This document shows positions 10,960 to 23,121 of a stretch of DNA of 64,000 nt, piece by piece. Source of the stretch: Parascedosporium putredinis (lineage: Eukaryota > Ascomycota > Sordariomycetes > Microascales > Microascaceae); assembly GCA_949357655.1 (NCBI GenBank), contig CASHTG010000017.1, positions 1,302,001 to 1,366,000 on the forward strand. Direction: 5' to 3'. Position numbers and translations under genes: made by a program. The notes below the pieces were generated by a model. That model saw only the letters and a program-made list of their open reading frames with translations, was not told where the DNA came from and did no database searches. Each line of letters starts with the position of its first letter. Positions within the stretch are counted from its first letter, which is position 1.

Positions 10960-13900
10960 ACGGGGGTTCACTCTGACGATCCACGAGAGAGCACGAGAGA
11001 CTCAAGCCTTTCCCAGGTCGCACCGCGCCATCCGAACAAAACTCGAGTCAAAGAGCAGTGGTCCCCTTAATACCTCTCCCTCGGGGTTCTTCCTGCCTGC
11101 CCAAGTTCGCCTCTTCACATTTCTTTTTTATTCTTTCCCTTGACGGGCGGAAGGACAAGATCCGTGACACCGTTCCCCAACAACGGCTGCCCTCCCCTAG
11201 CCCCGTTTCCCTGCCTTGTCCAAAAACAGACACAAGACGTCCTCTCTCCTCTCCTCTTCCACCCGGGCAGGAGCTGCAGCAGAAAATCCTTTCCCCGAGG
11301 CAGCCGGGATTCGCCGCAGCGGTTCCCCAACGCGGGGCCGAAAGCCAGAGAGCACTGTGCGCCACCACCCGGAGCTAGGTTTTCCTCCACGGATGTTGCG
11401 CGGGGCCCAATAAGCTTGTATCATGCTCAATCCCGAATCTCCCAGACTCGCGGGCGCCAGCAATGCTCTCTCTCTCTCTCGCCGCAACCGCGCAACGAAC
11501 GAGCAACATCCAGTCGTCCTCTCAGATCGCCCTCGAGTGCTCTAATGCTGGATATTGGTGGGCCCTATCCAACCAATTGATCCAATTCCCTTGATGAAGG
11601 GCATTCCTGATCCACTTGTTCCATTGGAAGCTGCAACATCTTTCAAGTACATGTATTCTGACAAGTAGACCTTTGGGGGATCGATCGCCCGGTCGCTTCA
11701 GATTGTGTACTTTTTTTTTTTTTTTGGTCCATCAATCTCAACATCTTTCCGCCCACCCCTCTCTCGCGCTCGTCTAGCAACCCAAAAGAGGCCTAGCGCG
11801 TCCTGACGACGTCACCACCTGTAGACCCCCTGTCTCCTGAATCTCTCCAACTTGGGACAGTCGGTATTGTATTACCCCTTGGCCTGCGACAGGATAAACC
11901 CTGGCGAAGCGAGCAAGACTTTTCTCCCTCAAAATAGTCTACCGGGCAAGACCTCACCCTGGCCTTACCAACGCCATCGTAGGGACGGCACGAAGAGATT
12001 CACGTCGACACAGTTGAAGGGTTGAAGAGACCAGTTGCTTTTGTTTCCCATTACCTAGGATCCTTCGATCTCCGACATGCCGTAAACTATCAGCGAGGGA
12101 ACTCTTCCCTGGGGCGCTAGCCCAAACCTTGTCCTCCGAGCCTATGTCCGACCCCCTTCCCCCTCCCCTAAACCGTTGGGTTCCTGAAGCGTTGAGAGGT
12201 CTTGTCATTGAGGCCTTTGGAAAGCTTGAACCTTGAATTCGAGCTTTTTCTCATTTCCCGCCTTCTTTTCTCCTTCCTTTCTTCCCTCGAAAGGAACAAC
12301 CTCAAATAACATAGCGTCTTTCAAATAAATAACCCCTTGTCTACCTCGGTATTATAGGCCTCCCTCAAAGAGTGATTTTCTTTTCCTTTGTTTTTCTTTT
12401 TCCTTTTTTTTTTTTTTTTTCGACTTGACCCTCCTTTTTATTGGTATTCGTCATCCAAGATGTGGATGGGAGAAAGGCCACAATATCATTGGGACAGTAT
12501 CAAATCCAGAGGACTCGTTCGCTATTACGCAAAGGCCATCTATTCCCATCTGTGCCTAAATGTTTGATGGCTCCCGTGATTTATGTGGTTTGGTAGTTTA
12601 GCACAACGGTTCTTCACATCGGCAGCGCCATCCCCAAGATTGAGGCGAGCTATGTCAATGTGTCCATCATAAACGAGGGCCACGTACCATCCACGAAAGT
12701 TCGAGGCAGCCTTTTTAACCAGCACTCCAGCGACATCTGCCCGCCGTCGCTCAGAGAAATCCGTGCCTTCCGCCCGAGTGTGCTAATCAAAAGTGGGAGG
12801 GACGCTGACGACTCCAAGCAATCTTTTTTTTTTTTGTTCTTGAAGTTTGCCCGCCCCGGCCCAGTAATGGTACATCCCGTTCCCCAACCCGCAGATCCCC
12901 AACATCTTGTCCGCCTGCCCTATCACCGAACAACATCCCGCTTATCCGATTGGGGACTCGCCCGTGCAGACGGCCGACTACGACCCTGCATCCACTGCCA
13001 GACATGCTTTTGGAACTGTCTCACAAAACATGCAAACGAGAGAAGCAATCGCGTGAAAGAGTACGAACGTCTGGGGGACCCAGGCGGCCTACTCAAAAGT
13101 CTCACCCGTTTTGGTCTCTTTTCTTTTTTTAATCATCAAGGTTCAATGTTGCCCAGGAGACTGGTCGGCGATGTAGAAAAACAAAGTACGTCAAACTGTC
13201 TTTGCCAAAGGGGAATGAATCAACATCCCAAGCAAGATTCAACCTACGCCGGGGTATCCAGTAGGAGACGCGCAATTAGCAATTTTTCCCCTTCTTCCCA
13301 AGAATAACCTGCTGTGATGTCAAATAACCTAGCCTCCCCGTCCCTATCCTGCGCCCCTCTTCTCCACAAACTCTCCGGTTGCACAAGGCGGTGTCCATCA
13401 TCGCGGCGGGCATGACTACCCTTTTCGCAAAGTGCCCCCGATGACCTTTTCCACCGCCTGGCAGGCCATGCAGCCATGATTAGCAACAGGCATTGTATCA
13501 ACCGAGAAGCTTGAGCGAAGTGGGCGCGGAGGGGTGCAGATGCCCTTTCAGTTTTTAGGGGTTTTTTATTTTTAAAAGTTTTTCTATACGATGCCCATCT
13601 TCCCCTAGCCTTACGTATCATATAAAGCTAGCCTGGTGCTTCGTTCAACGTAGATTTGAAGCCTGTCATACCTCAAACAAAGAACCCTTATGAGAAGTAC
13701 GAAGGGCTCTTGGGTTTGGATGAAATACAACGGCACTTGACAATTTTATCACATTTACACTACATACATACACGGGCGAGGCCCGAGGGACCCGAGCCAC
13801 AAGACACTAAAACACAATCCGGTAAGTGGGAAGAATTTGATAATGATTAACAAAGGAAAATAGTTGCGTATGTGCTGTCAGGTGTATCTAGAGGTATCAA

Positions 13901-14514
13901 CATATGTAATGCTCCAAGCCAATATTAACCACAAAAACCATTGTGGCCAAGGAAAGAATGAGAGAGTGAATGGGTTGTGGGAATGGGGGAGAAGACGCAA
14001 AGGGGTGAGTCAGGTAGATGGTAGCCCACGCATCGAGGACAAACTCATCTAAAGCCAGACAACTTGAACAAGAACAAGTGTCGACAACCTCAGCTAATCC
14101 CCCAGGGCCTCTTTCTCCGCCCGTCCACGTAACAAGCTATTTCGAGAACTGCCACGCAGCCCTCTACTTAAGCAAACAATAAACAAAGAAAACAAAGAAA
14201 AAAGAAAAAAAGAACAATAAAACATAAATTCCCCGCCATTTCAGCCATGGTTATCCCAATCCTCATAAACCCCATAACCCCGTGATGTACGGCCGTCCCG
14301 TTGCGATGAACTCCCTCAATCATGAATTTGACAAAAAAGTGGTAAGAGAAGCCCAGGCCGAGGCCTTGGTACTACCCCTTGTCCGAAAATTAAATGCACT
14401 CATTTCGAGGCCGAGTTCAACGTTGTGATATGAAAAGACCCCAAGGAACAAAATAGATAGAGAGCGGAGGAGTGAAAGAAAAAGAACTTAGGAAACAGCG
14501 AGTTTGCTGTGCCC

Positions 14515-16367
14515 TCAATACGTCTCTTCCATCTCGTCGAGCGGCTCGGATTCCCTGAAGCCAAGGCCGCTGCTCACTCTCCGGCCTCCACTTTGTCGCC
14601 TCGAACTCGCCGGGGCGGGGATTCGACTAGTGACAGCTTCCATCTCGTATTTGGAAAAGGTGCCTCGTCGACTAGGGGTCCGCAAATCACTATCGTCGTC
14701 GAACTCGTCGGTGTCAAAGCGGCCCATGCTAGCAGAGTGGCCGTGTAGACTACCGCCGAGGGAGCTGCGAGGGCGGCCTAGGGGTGTCCGCGTTCCAGAA
14801 AGGCTAGTTCTGCTCAGCGGACGGGGTGGAGGGTTCATCTCTGTCCGGCTGGCAGGTCGAGCGTATCCAGAGGAGATGCTAGCTCGGGAGCTGGGGCGGG
14901 ATAGAGACGCCTCCGAGTCACCAGCAGGATGCCTATTCGGGAGGGGCCCGAAAGAGAGTCGACTAACGCCAGATGTGCTGAGACGAGGAATGTGCTTGCC
15001 GGTGGTCTGAGTCGTCTTTCGCGCCGCTTGGGGTTGGTTGGGGTGGTGTCGTCGCTGGCTACGGAGGCACTAGTCACAGAGCCAGTCGCACGTCTCCTAG
15101 ACCTAATAGTAACGGTTGACGGCACGCCGCCCATGCCGCCAACAGAAGAACGCGGTGGCGAGGAGCGGGGTGGGTGCTGACGCGAGCAGGGAGCCTTGAC
15201 CGCGCAGACTGGACCCTGGCCTCGAGGCGCTGAACTTGGGCGGTAAGAGAGCGGATGTGCGAGAGGGAGTTGGTAGCGGGAAGCCTATGCGACGTCGATC
15301 GCGGCGCGGTGGTGCGATTCGCGGGTGTCTTGGTGGCGGCGGGGTGACGGTGGCAACCCGGGTGGTGGGGCGCTTGGTAACAGATGAGGAAAAGTTGGAG
15401 GGTCGAGGCTTGGGAGTAACGCTGTTGTCTGCCGAGGGGAGACGGGTCTTCCTTTGCGTCGAGGGCGCCGGCGTCTTGGTGAGCGAGGGACGAGGCTTGC
15501 GCAAGGGTGCGGATACGTCCGACATAGGCGGCGATGGCGGCGCTTGGGCGGGCTTTCTCGGGGATAGCGAGGCGGTATCGGGCGGGGTGGAGATGAGGGC
15601 GAGCTCGCTGTCGACTCGGGCGAGCCGATGCTCTTGTCGAAAGTTGGGGACTCGGGAACCGAGATATCGGTAGAAATCATGGAGAGGTGGCGCGATTCTT
15701 GCTTGCGAACCTTGTCCTGGAGCACCTCGACCTCGATCTTGAGATCGGAGAGTTCCTCCTTCAAGCGTTGGGCCTCGATGCGAAGTTTTTCGCGCTCCTG
15801 CTCACCCATTCGGATCTCCTCCTCGAGCATCACACCTCGTTCGATGGCTACATTATACTTGGATTCAAGATCCTCCAGCGAAGAGGTAGTATTGCGCGCC
15901 TGGCGCTCAAAATCGTCATTGGCGACCTCGGTGTCGCGGAGCTTGAGCTGCAAGGTTCGGTTGGAGTCTCTAAGAGTGGTGATTTCCTTCTCAAGCGTGT
16001 TTTGCGCCGCGCTCGCTTCGGCTTTGGATTCTCGATATTTTCTCTAGCGAGACGACAAAATGTGAGTGACTGTGGGCCAAGCAATAAGGTCGGCCCGGCC
16101 CGGCCGGGAGAGGCTTGGGCTATTTGGGGAGTTTACAAACCTTCCACTCATCGACCTCGTAATTGAGGCTTTCTGCCTTTTCTTGAAGCGCGCGCTCTCG
16201 CTTTTCTGCCTGCTCAATATCCTTTTCTAACTCGAGTTCAAGCTCTCGGCTCGACTCCCGAAAGTCGGCGAGTTCGATCTCAAGCTGCTCATATTGGGAC
16301 TTGTACCAGGAAAGGGCTTCTTCGGCGGTCGCCGTCTCAGTTGGCGGGGACGAGGGGGCTCGGCCAT
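14515..16367 (-). CDS. nudE: nudE-type nuclear distribution protein (RO-11/NDE1 family)
   Basis: NudE proteins bind Lis1 and dynein and are needed for nuclear migration in hyphae. Exons are 16367-16141 and 16043-14515, the intron falling between EVDEWK and RKYRES. The N-terminal half is a long coiled coil rich in Glu, Leu and Arg, starting around SWYKSQYEQLEIELADFRES and running to about residue 190. The C-terminal half is Ser/Pro/Thr/Arg-rich and disordered, ending PLDEMEETY. Five one-base losses occur at 16354-16358, 15597-15599, 15341-15344, 15167-15170 and 15030-15033, all in runs of three to five G on the plus strand. Adding one base at each gives 1761 nt, 587 codons. The start chosen is ATG 16367-16365, which reads MAEPPSSPPTE once the first run is restored. 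Family assignment is firm for the coiled coil; the tail is poorly conserved. Confidence 0.9.
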
Positions 16368-16403
16368 GACGGCAAGGTTTAGGTTCGCTCTCTTCGCGCA
16401 CAA

Positions 16404-16794
16404 CTAAAACTGGGTTGGGCGCAGCATGGGGAAATGCGGACTGTCGCGTTCGTTGAGGGGCTGCCTGACTCCAACGTTCTGGCTGTTTTCTGTTTTTCTA
16501 CTCTCAAAGTTGGTCGCTGCACCAGCGGTCGTTCTCTGCGAAGATTCCGATAAACTTGTCGGTTGCGCAGATTGTTCAAGTAATGGGGCTCACACGTGCG
16601 GCAGGAGCGATTATGGCACACGGGCAGTGAACGTGTGTTTCGGGAAATAGGGGAGCCGAAATCAGGACGTGCAAGGTGGAATCGTCAAAAGAGCGAGACT
16701 GGCGACGGAAGGATAAAAAGAGAAGGCACAAGAAGATGGATAGGAAACGAAAAAAGAAGTTGTCGTGATTTTGTCGAATGGTCGTATTTCTTAC
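16404..16794 (-). other. Possible 5' UTR intron of the nudE gene
   Basis: A GTAAGA donor starts at 16794 on the minus strand and a TTTTAG acceptor ends at 16404, 37 bases before the start codon. A second possible donor lies about 10 bases further upstream. No convincing branch site was found, so this is weak. Confidence 0.25.
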
Positions 16795-17094
16795 CTTTGC
16801 GGGCTTACCTTGGCCGCTTTGTCGTCGGATGATGGTTGCTGGAGGTTGGCGATGTTTGTCGTTGGGTGTTGATCGGTGTAGGAAAGGTTTCAACCCATGT
16901 TGGGGGTTGATAATCAGTCCAGGTCATTGTATTGATCAATGTTCCTCCTCAAGCCAGCCAAGGTGCAGCAGTGTTGTTGTTGTGGCTGAGGAGTCTCCTG
17001 GGCAAGGCATAGACGCCATTCCTGATTGGGTATAACGGCGCTGCTTCTCACTACCATGGGCAACCCGCATCCGTGGGAGGTGGAGAGAGAGCCA

Positions 17095-17120
17095 CAGGAC
17101 AGGACAGGACAGGACAGGAC
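17095..17120. repeat. CAGGA pentanucleotide repeat, 5 copies
   Basis: Five perfect head-to-tail copies of CAGGA lie in non-coding sequence. It is a simple microsatellite and probably length-variable. Confidence 0.85.
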
Positions 17121-18585
17121 GGACATGATCCAGGAACAGCGTGTGTTGACACTGTGTGCATAGCCCAAATTCTAAATATAACACACAGTGTTTGAGAAAC
17201 GTTCCTTTTACTTTTGTACTGAATGACTCCTTTCTTTTCCCAGAACAATACAACAAACCACATGCGCTTGTCGCAGATAATTTGCGTCCGCTCGCGACCG
17301 GGATTTTCTTTTTTTCTCCCCTAAATAGTATGGGCTCAAAGAAATCACAAAGGACACTTCACAGCGTAGAACTCGACGAGGCCATCTCTTGATTATCATT
17401 CTCTTTCTTCGTATACATCGATAGACTTCTTCTAGATTCCATCAAATCTCGAGCACTGTGACCCTGTTGTCAGTAAAATGGTTCCTCTCGTCTTCTCGTG
17501 CCTTCGCCTCCCGTTTACAGCAGCAGCTTGAGTAGCCCATGGCAACTTCAATGTTCCCTAAGCAAGCCCACCACCAATGTAACCGAATCAAGATGGAGCT
17601 TTCCTGCCCCCTCTTCCCAACTCGAGCATACGGCACCACTCGGGGTCCCTCGCCCCTGCATTCACGGGCTCACAGACCGCTTCGGGCACTTAAACTCCCT
17701 GCCACCCGAGTTTCCTTGTCTTTGTGCATGCTGCTGCATCTCTGGGAGGCACACGAGGGGCAGATGCGCAGAATTTTCCATCATCTTTTTTTTCCCAACC
17801 ACCGGATGGAAAAAGAGGGGACGAAACTTTGGCGCAGGCGTTCCAAGAGAACAAAGAGAATCACCGGTCAGGCATAAAGCGATCATCACATTGTGTGACG
17901 TTCAAACCTCACTTCGAATTAGCCAAAACCGACCCCACCAACTTCTCGTTTCAGCTGGCAGGTCGATGAATGTTCAATGTTCCTCCAATCTGTTTCTGTG
18001 CAGGGCCTACCTTGGTATAAGTCGACTGAATTCACCCGCATTGATTCGAGAATAAAGGACGGAATTGGCCATGAAGGAGCAAGAAGGATAGTGAGTACAT
18101 GGAGTGAGAGGGCGGGGCTCATCCGTGACACTGCCGCGTAATTCATTCCTTCACCAGTCCAATGTCCCACGGGAGAGTCACAAACGATGTCGTAGCAAGT
18201 CGTCACAGGAGCAGATCATCATCCAAAGTCGCCAACCCTCCCAAGCCATGCGAGACTCGCCGATTTTGACAGTTGGCAGTGCATCACTATCCTGCGCGCA
18301 ACCCGAATGTTTCATCTTTTTCCAACCTTTACTTCTTTTCCCTTTTCCTTTCCTTTTTCCTCCTCCGTTTTGCCCTGTAACATTCGTTTTTTCTTCCATG
18401 AAGATTCGATGCAGTCTAATCAGAGGAGTCAAAAATCTTCGTCATCAAAAGCCTCTCACACAATAAGATTCAGTGATACTTTCTAGTAGGCAACCTAATT
18501 GATGTAGAATGGGATACACTTAAGACAATAACCCCTTTGATATGGCGGAGGGACTGAAGCCGCTAATCATATATGTACATGTCGT

Positions 18586-20459
18586 TTAAAGAGCCATAGC
18601 GATGATCAAGACGGCCGCACAAGCCGTGGCCATAAGGTAAATCCCAACTCTATCTGCTAATGCTGTTGCTGTCCCAGACGGTAGGCTACTCGATACTTTG
18701 GTAGATGGATCTGCACTGGTGCTAGTGGTGCTAGTCACAGGATAGCAAGTTGATATGGTGACCGTCGTCCCATCTTCCGTCTTGATAACCGCAGCGCACT
18801 GGGTGCCGGATTTCGTGGTGGTGCTACCTTGAACCTGTGCGGACCCGTGATCATACCCATGTGCCTGACCTCCCTTGCTGCTAGCTAGAGCCCTCCCTCT
18901 CAGCCCCGAAGCCGACGCACATGAACAGGCTCCATTAAATTCATGGTTAGTGGTGACCTGTAGTGTAGTGACATGGGTAGAGTGCTCGCCCCCACGCCTT
19001 AACTCGAGGACACTTACTTTCGCTCCCCCAGCGATGAGGGACGGAATGTCAAGCACTCCGCAAGACTGAAGGACACAAGGCACGGCCAGTTTCGAGAGGC
19101 TTGCTTGAGCTTCCTCCTGGCACTGACATTCGAAATCGTCGGCGCCGCAGCCGACGCTGCGCGGGAGCGGTGAGATGCAAGGCCGGGCACAAGTTGGAAT
19201 AGCCGTCTTGGCTACGGCGCCGCAGTCCTTGGTCGGCCCGGCATCTCGGCCAGCGCCGAAACCATGCCGAACCCGCCCCGGCTCCGCACAGGACCCGGTC
19301 GCGCACTCGCAAACCGCACCAGCTCCTTGTATGATTTGGTAGTATTCCCACGGCCAACACTCAGTCATGACGCAGGGAGCCATGAGCCCCGTCATGGAGG
19401 CTCGTGCCGAAGGCTCGCATTGGCATGCGAAATTCAGGGGCCGCAACCTACTTTTGAGGCGTTGTCGAAGAAACAGGCTTGCGCGCATTTCGGTATAGAT
19501 GTCAAAGCTAGCTGTGCGCAGTCTTCGGATGAGCACGCGGTTGTGGGCGGAGAGGTTGGGTTTTCCTGCCTGGGCACCAACCATTTTCTGAGCTGTGGCG
19601 GCGCAGTAATGGTCGAGTCGGCATACTCGTCTTCCGTTACTGTCGGCTCGGGATACCATTCTCCATCTTCACCTTCACCTGTAGGGTAGGGTTCTGTTCC
19701 TCCAAAGTCATCTAAAGAGGTTAAAAGGGACTGCTAGGGCTGTACGGCGCGTCCTCGTCAGGGCCCGGCCGAGCGTCTGGTGGGCGCGAGTAAGGAGATT
19801 CGGAATCATCCGGCTTATAAGTGGGAGGATATTGTTCGGTAGCTGATGCTTGGGAGACCTCGAGTCCCAGTCCACTGGAAGGGGAGCCCTGGCAACTGGG
19901 GCCCTGCTCGCATGGCGCTGGTACATCGCCTGCAGTGTAGGGTGGGTCGTAGATTTGCGACTGCGCCAAAGCGAGGTTTTCCGTGGCAGCCGCGCTAACG
20001 CAGTCGCAGACGGAGCTACCAACGCGGAGGCCGGAAAGCAATGACGCGACGTCTCCCGAGCATGCGGCGGTCGCGCATGGCAGTGCAATTTCGTGGATCC
20101 TTTCAGATAGCGATGGGTCGCATTGACCTCCACTCATGTGTAAGCTAAAGCCTTCTTTCTGAACAACAACAGCAACAACAACAACAATAACAATGGCGGC
20201 TAGTGGTTCTTACAGGAAAGGTCTATAGTATTTGTACACTTGACACTGATGGCGGCTTTGGTAATGCATCCGGCCTGCTACCCGTGAGAATCAATGAACT
20301 CGGGAGTGGTTTAGCAGTCTTCTTCGAATGACGGTCACTTACAACGCATTTTGGAAACTTGGACGTTATGCTAAGACACTGGGTCTGACCATGAATAGCA
20401 TCTATATGAATACTGGCCATCCAAGCCAAGCTGAGGAGAAAGGAGCTGCGCGTAGTCAT
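18586..20459 (-). CDS. Secreted, probably GPI-anchored protein with three CFEM domains
   Basis: CFEM domains are fungal extracellular Cys-rich domains; some bind heme or support pathogenesis. Exons: 20459-20343, 20274-20214, 20127-19018 and 18957-18586. The first 26 residues (MTTRSSFLLSLAWMASIH...) are a plausible signal peptide. CFEM1 follows directly (FPKCVAGC, DLSCQC, ALPC, VCDC). After a Pro/Asp/Tyr-rich linker come CFEM2 (IPKCAQACF, NFACQC, APC, VCEC) and CFEM3 (IPTCARPC, DFECQC, VPC, ACSC). A Ser/Thr tail and a hydrophobic C-terminus (YLMATACAAVLIIAMAL) suit a GPI signal. The residue three before the C-x-C pair is Asp in CFEM1 and CFEM3 but Asn in CFEM2. Two one-base losses lie at 19723-19726 and 19437-19440; restored, the CDS is 1662 nt, 554 codons. 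The 60-nt last intron is a multiple of three, so it could be mistaken for coding. Ligand unknown. Confidence 0.85.
20162..20193. repeat. CAA/CAG trinucleotide repeat within a CFEM-gene intron
   Basis: About ten AAC/CAG-type triplets sit inside the second intron of the CFEM gene (20213-20128), so expansion here would not change the protein. Confidence 0.75.
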
Positions 20460-21812
20460 GGCGATGAGTGTATGTAAGAGGTCAGATATAACGAACACTC
20501 TCAAGATCTGAAGGGTTGGGAAGGGGCTGAAAGGTGCTTTGATAGCTAAAACATGAGCGCGGCCCATCCTCGCAGTTATCCTCGTCCCCAATAGTCTATA
20601 TATCATCACAAATAGGGATAGTCAAGGGAACTTGGAACGCATAGAGGAAGTAGCCTCCGGTTCGGGCACCACATACCCTAGCGTTCGTGATACCTAAACC
20701 TGGCCGTGGATCCAAGTCGGTAAACCTCTTGTCCCATCTCGCAAAGGCACGCAAAAGAAAAGCTAGATCCATGACATACCCCATCGGTCATTCCACTGTC
20801 ACTCTTAGCCATGATTTGTGTTCGATGAATGCTACTAACGCCCCATGTGGTAACCGCAATCGTAGGCATTAGAGCAGAACGATGGAATGACACGTATTAC
20901 AAGCACTTGTGCAGGTATGGTGAACCTTGCCACGCCTCACTAGCAGGACGTTCATCGAAGGAGAAGAAATCGAATTTGGAAGAGTCAAGGGCTTCGGTGG
21001 GCACGTTGGCGTCTGTTTAACGGTCCTTTTGTAGTTGAGATACTAGCAACCTCACCCTGTGCGCCGTGTGGTGAATGGGGATTCTGTGACACTTTGGAAT
21101 ACTGACTCGTCCCAAACAAGAGCCTGACCGGGTTTGAGGGACAGAATTTCCTTGGAAGGAGTGACTACGAACCTATCCATCTTGTCCACATTGTCCAACT
21201 AGGATCCTGAGATTTCGAAGGACTTGTGGAACCCACCTCCAACGGTCTTCGGCAAAGGGCTATGCGTAGAGGCGGGCGGGAACGAGGTCTTTGCGGCACC
21301 TGCTGGAGTTCGTTTTGCGAAGCCAATGAATCTATGAATGAATGCCATTGGGTTTAATGACTTGCAGAACGGATGGCCTTGGATGAGCCCCGACACACCT
21401 TCAAGACTCCATTTGGGCCAATCCGGTGGTGGCGGCCCCCAGGCCGGTTGGCGGGGCCGACAACCCTGATGGCTTCTACTCTTTCATGGGCTGGGAGGGT
21501 CGATTGATCATTGATCCAATGGATCCATTCCATTGCTTTTGATCCAGCCCTCGAGGTATTTATACAACCCATAGGGCCCCTTGCGATACGGGGCACATTG
21601 TCCTATCCTAGTCCATCACTAACAATAGGGTCTCTGACAAAAACTTGGATTTTGGTCCTTTGAGCAAGGTTTGCGCAAAGGAAAAGGTTTCACCGAATGA
21701 TTAACTTGTTACATCTCTAGGTCAAGCCTAGACTCGTGGGGAAATGTGATTCAAATTACACGCACGATCGAGGTGTGCTTAATGAACACCTCGATGCGCA
21801 GCTATCTACGGC
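20460..21812. other. Intergenic region between the CFEM and alcohol dehydrogenase genes
   Basis: Holds the CFEM promoter and the 3' flank of the dehydrogenase gene. ATTGATC/GGATCCATT words are clustered at 21503-21546. A minus-strand ORF at 20893-20678 contains a Cys-poor FACLC segment but no CFEM pattern. Confidence 0.4.
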
Positions 21813-23121
21813 CTATTTTCCAAAGGCATCCTCATAATTCGTCAGACAGAATCGATACTTGATATCGTGGTGCTCCAACCTCAACAAGGAGGACTTGAGG
21901 TTATCAGCCGAGATGGGAACCTCCTCGAGCCAAGTCTTGATCTTCTGATCCGCCGCCAATTGCAACATCTCCAACATCTCGCGCCTGCTTCCCAAGTGCG
22001 AGCTACCAATGAAGCAGCCGTTGGGAAGGAAGTCTTGGTTCTTGATGGTGATGCCATCGCCGCCGGGGAGGCCGACGGAAACCCATTTTCCGTGGACGTC
22101 GAGGAGGCTAAGATACTCGGAAAGCTGGAAACCGTCAAAGGAGTTGGCCGTGTTGACGATGAGGTCAAAGGTCATGCTGTGGGGCTCGCTCCAGCCCTCC
22201 TCGTTGGTGGCGATGAGGCCGGTAGCGCCCATCTTCTTCGCGTCCTCCTCCTTGGCGCGGGTTCGGGAAATGGCCCAGACCTCGGCGCCGAGGGCCTTGG
22301 CGAAGAGGACACCAAAGTGGCCGAGACCGCCGATGCCCACGATGCCGACCTTTTGCCGGGGCCGCAGCCGTTGCGGACGAGCGGGCTGTAGGAGGTGAGG
22401 CCGGCGCAGAGCATGGGGGCGGCGACGGTGCTCTCGAGGCCGTCGGGAATGGGGAAGACCCTGGAGACCGCTTGTGTTTAGTACGGGAGGAAACCGTCAA
22501 GGGGGTAGAAGAAACAAAAAAAAAGGTGGGTTTCCCTACCAGTGCTCATGCGTTCGTACGTGGGAAGAGTAACCTCCCTGCGAGACGATACCGGTGTCGG
22601 GCCACTTGGCGCCGTAGGTGTCGAGCTGCTTCTTGCAGTAGGTCTCGTTTTCATTCTTGCACTGCCTGCAGTCGAGGCAGGAATAAGACTGGGCTCCGAC
22701 GCCGACGCGCTGGCCGGGCTTGATCAAGGTGACCTTGGGTCCAACACGGAGAGCGGTGCCGACAATTTCTACACAGCATCAACCGAATGTTAGCTCCCTG
22801 TCCCTCTAACAGCAGCACCCATTCCTCTTTTTTTTTTTCCGCGGCGGGTAAACGGCGCTCAAAATCAAGTGGGCAGCAGCAACAGCAGCAACAGCAGCGC
22901 AAATGGAAATTTCCTACCGTGGCCTACAGCGAGGGGAAGTGCTGGGGTCCCCACGCGCCATTGATGGTGTGGAGGTCGCTAGCGCAGACACCGCAGCACT
23001 CGATTTTGATATCAACGTCATAGTCGCCAAACGGCTTCGGGTCGAACTCGTTCTTGTGGAATTCGGTCCAAGTCTCGGAGCTGTTGACCTGGAAGCCCGT
23101 GAATTTGTCCGGAATCGCCAT
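21813..23121 (-). CDS. Zinc-dependent NADP(H) alcohol dehydrogenase, Adh6/cinnamyl-alcohol type
   Basis: A medium-chain dehydrogenase/reductase that probably interconverts aldehydes and alcohols with NADP(H) in the cytosol. Exons: 23121-22918, 22768-22540 and 22460-21813. Visible motifs are the catalytic zinc ligand region CCGVCASDLH, GHE after the first intron junction, the four-Cys structural zinc site CLDCRQCKNENETYC, and the Rossmann motif GIGGLGHFG. The spliced length of 1081 nt needs one base at 22927, which restores LVGHE in place of a stop, and one at the TTTT run 22351-22354, which restores GKKVGIVGIGGLG. That gives 361 codons, the normal family size. MAIPDKF was chosen as start; an in-frame ATG five codons upstream (23136) is possible. 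The first intron carries CAG repeats. It is divergent from the DUF7704-type gene. Substrate cannot be read from sequence. Confidence 0.92.
22874..22898. repeat. CAG/CAA repeat inside the first dehydrogenase intron
   Basis: Eight CAG/CAA-type triplets lie just after the donor of intron 22917-22769. They are not translated in the spliced gene. Confidence 0.7.

Larger units (their letters stand above)
9392..14514. other. Long 5.1-kb intergenic region upstream of ACC1
   Basis: No ORF here resembles a known family. The right part holds the 3' flank of NUDE and the left part the ACC1 promoter and leader. T-tracts lie at 11711-11725 and 12404-12420, a 10-bp minisatellite at 10916-10959, and an ATTGATCCAA word at 11576-11585. 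A plus-strand ORF at 12660-13307 (215 codons) shows no recognisable domain and is probably chance. Confidence 0.45.
16368..18585. other. Intergenic region upstream of nudE
   Basis: Contains the nudE promoter and leader, a pentanucleotide repeat at 17095-17120 and the 3' flank of the CFEM gene. ORFs on both strands are short and show no family resemblance. Confidence 0.45.

Noticed and set aside
12660..13307. Plus-strand frame of 215 codons upstream of ACC1
   Set aside because: Low-complexity phenylalanine run from a T-tract and no recognisable family.
19723..19760. Short intron explaining the first CFEM-gene break
   Set aside because: The GT...AG candidate is only 34 bases. One extra T in the run keeps the frame through the linker and gives an exact codon total.
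20678..20893. Cys-containing ORF upstream of the CFEM gene as a CFEM remnant
   Set aside because: Only a FACLC-like segment is present and the ordered eight-Cys CFEM pattern is absent.
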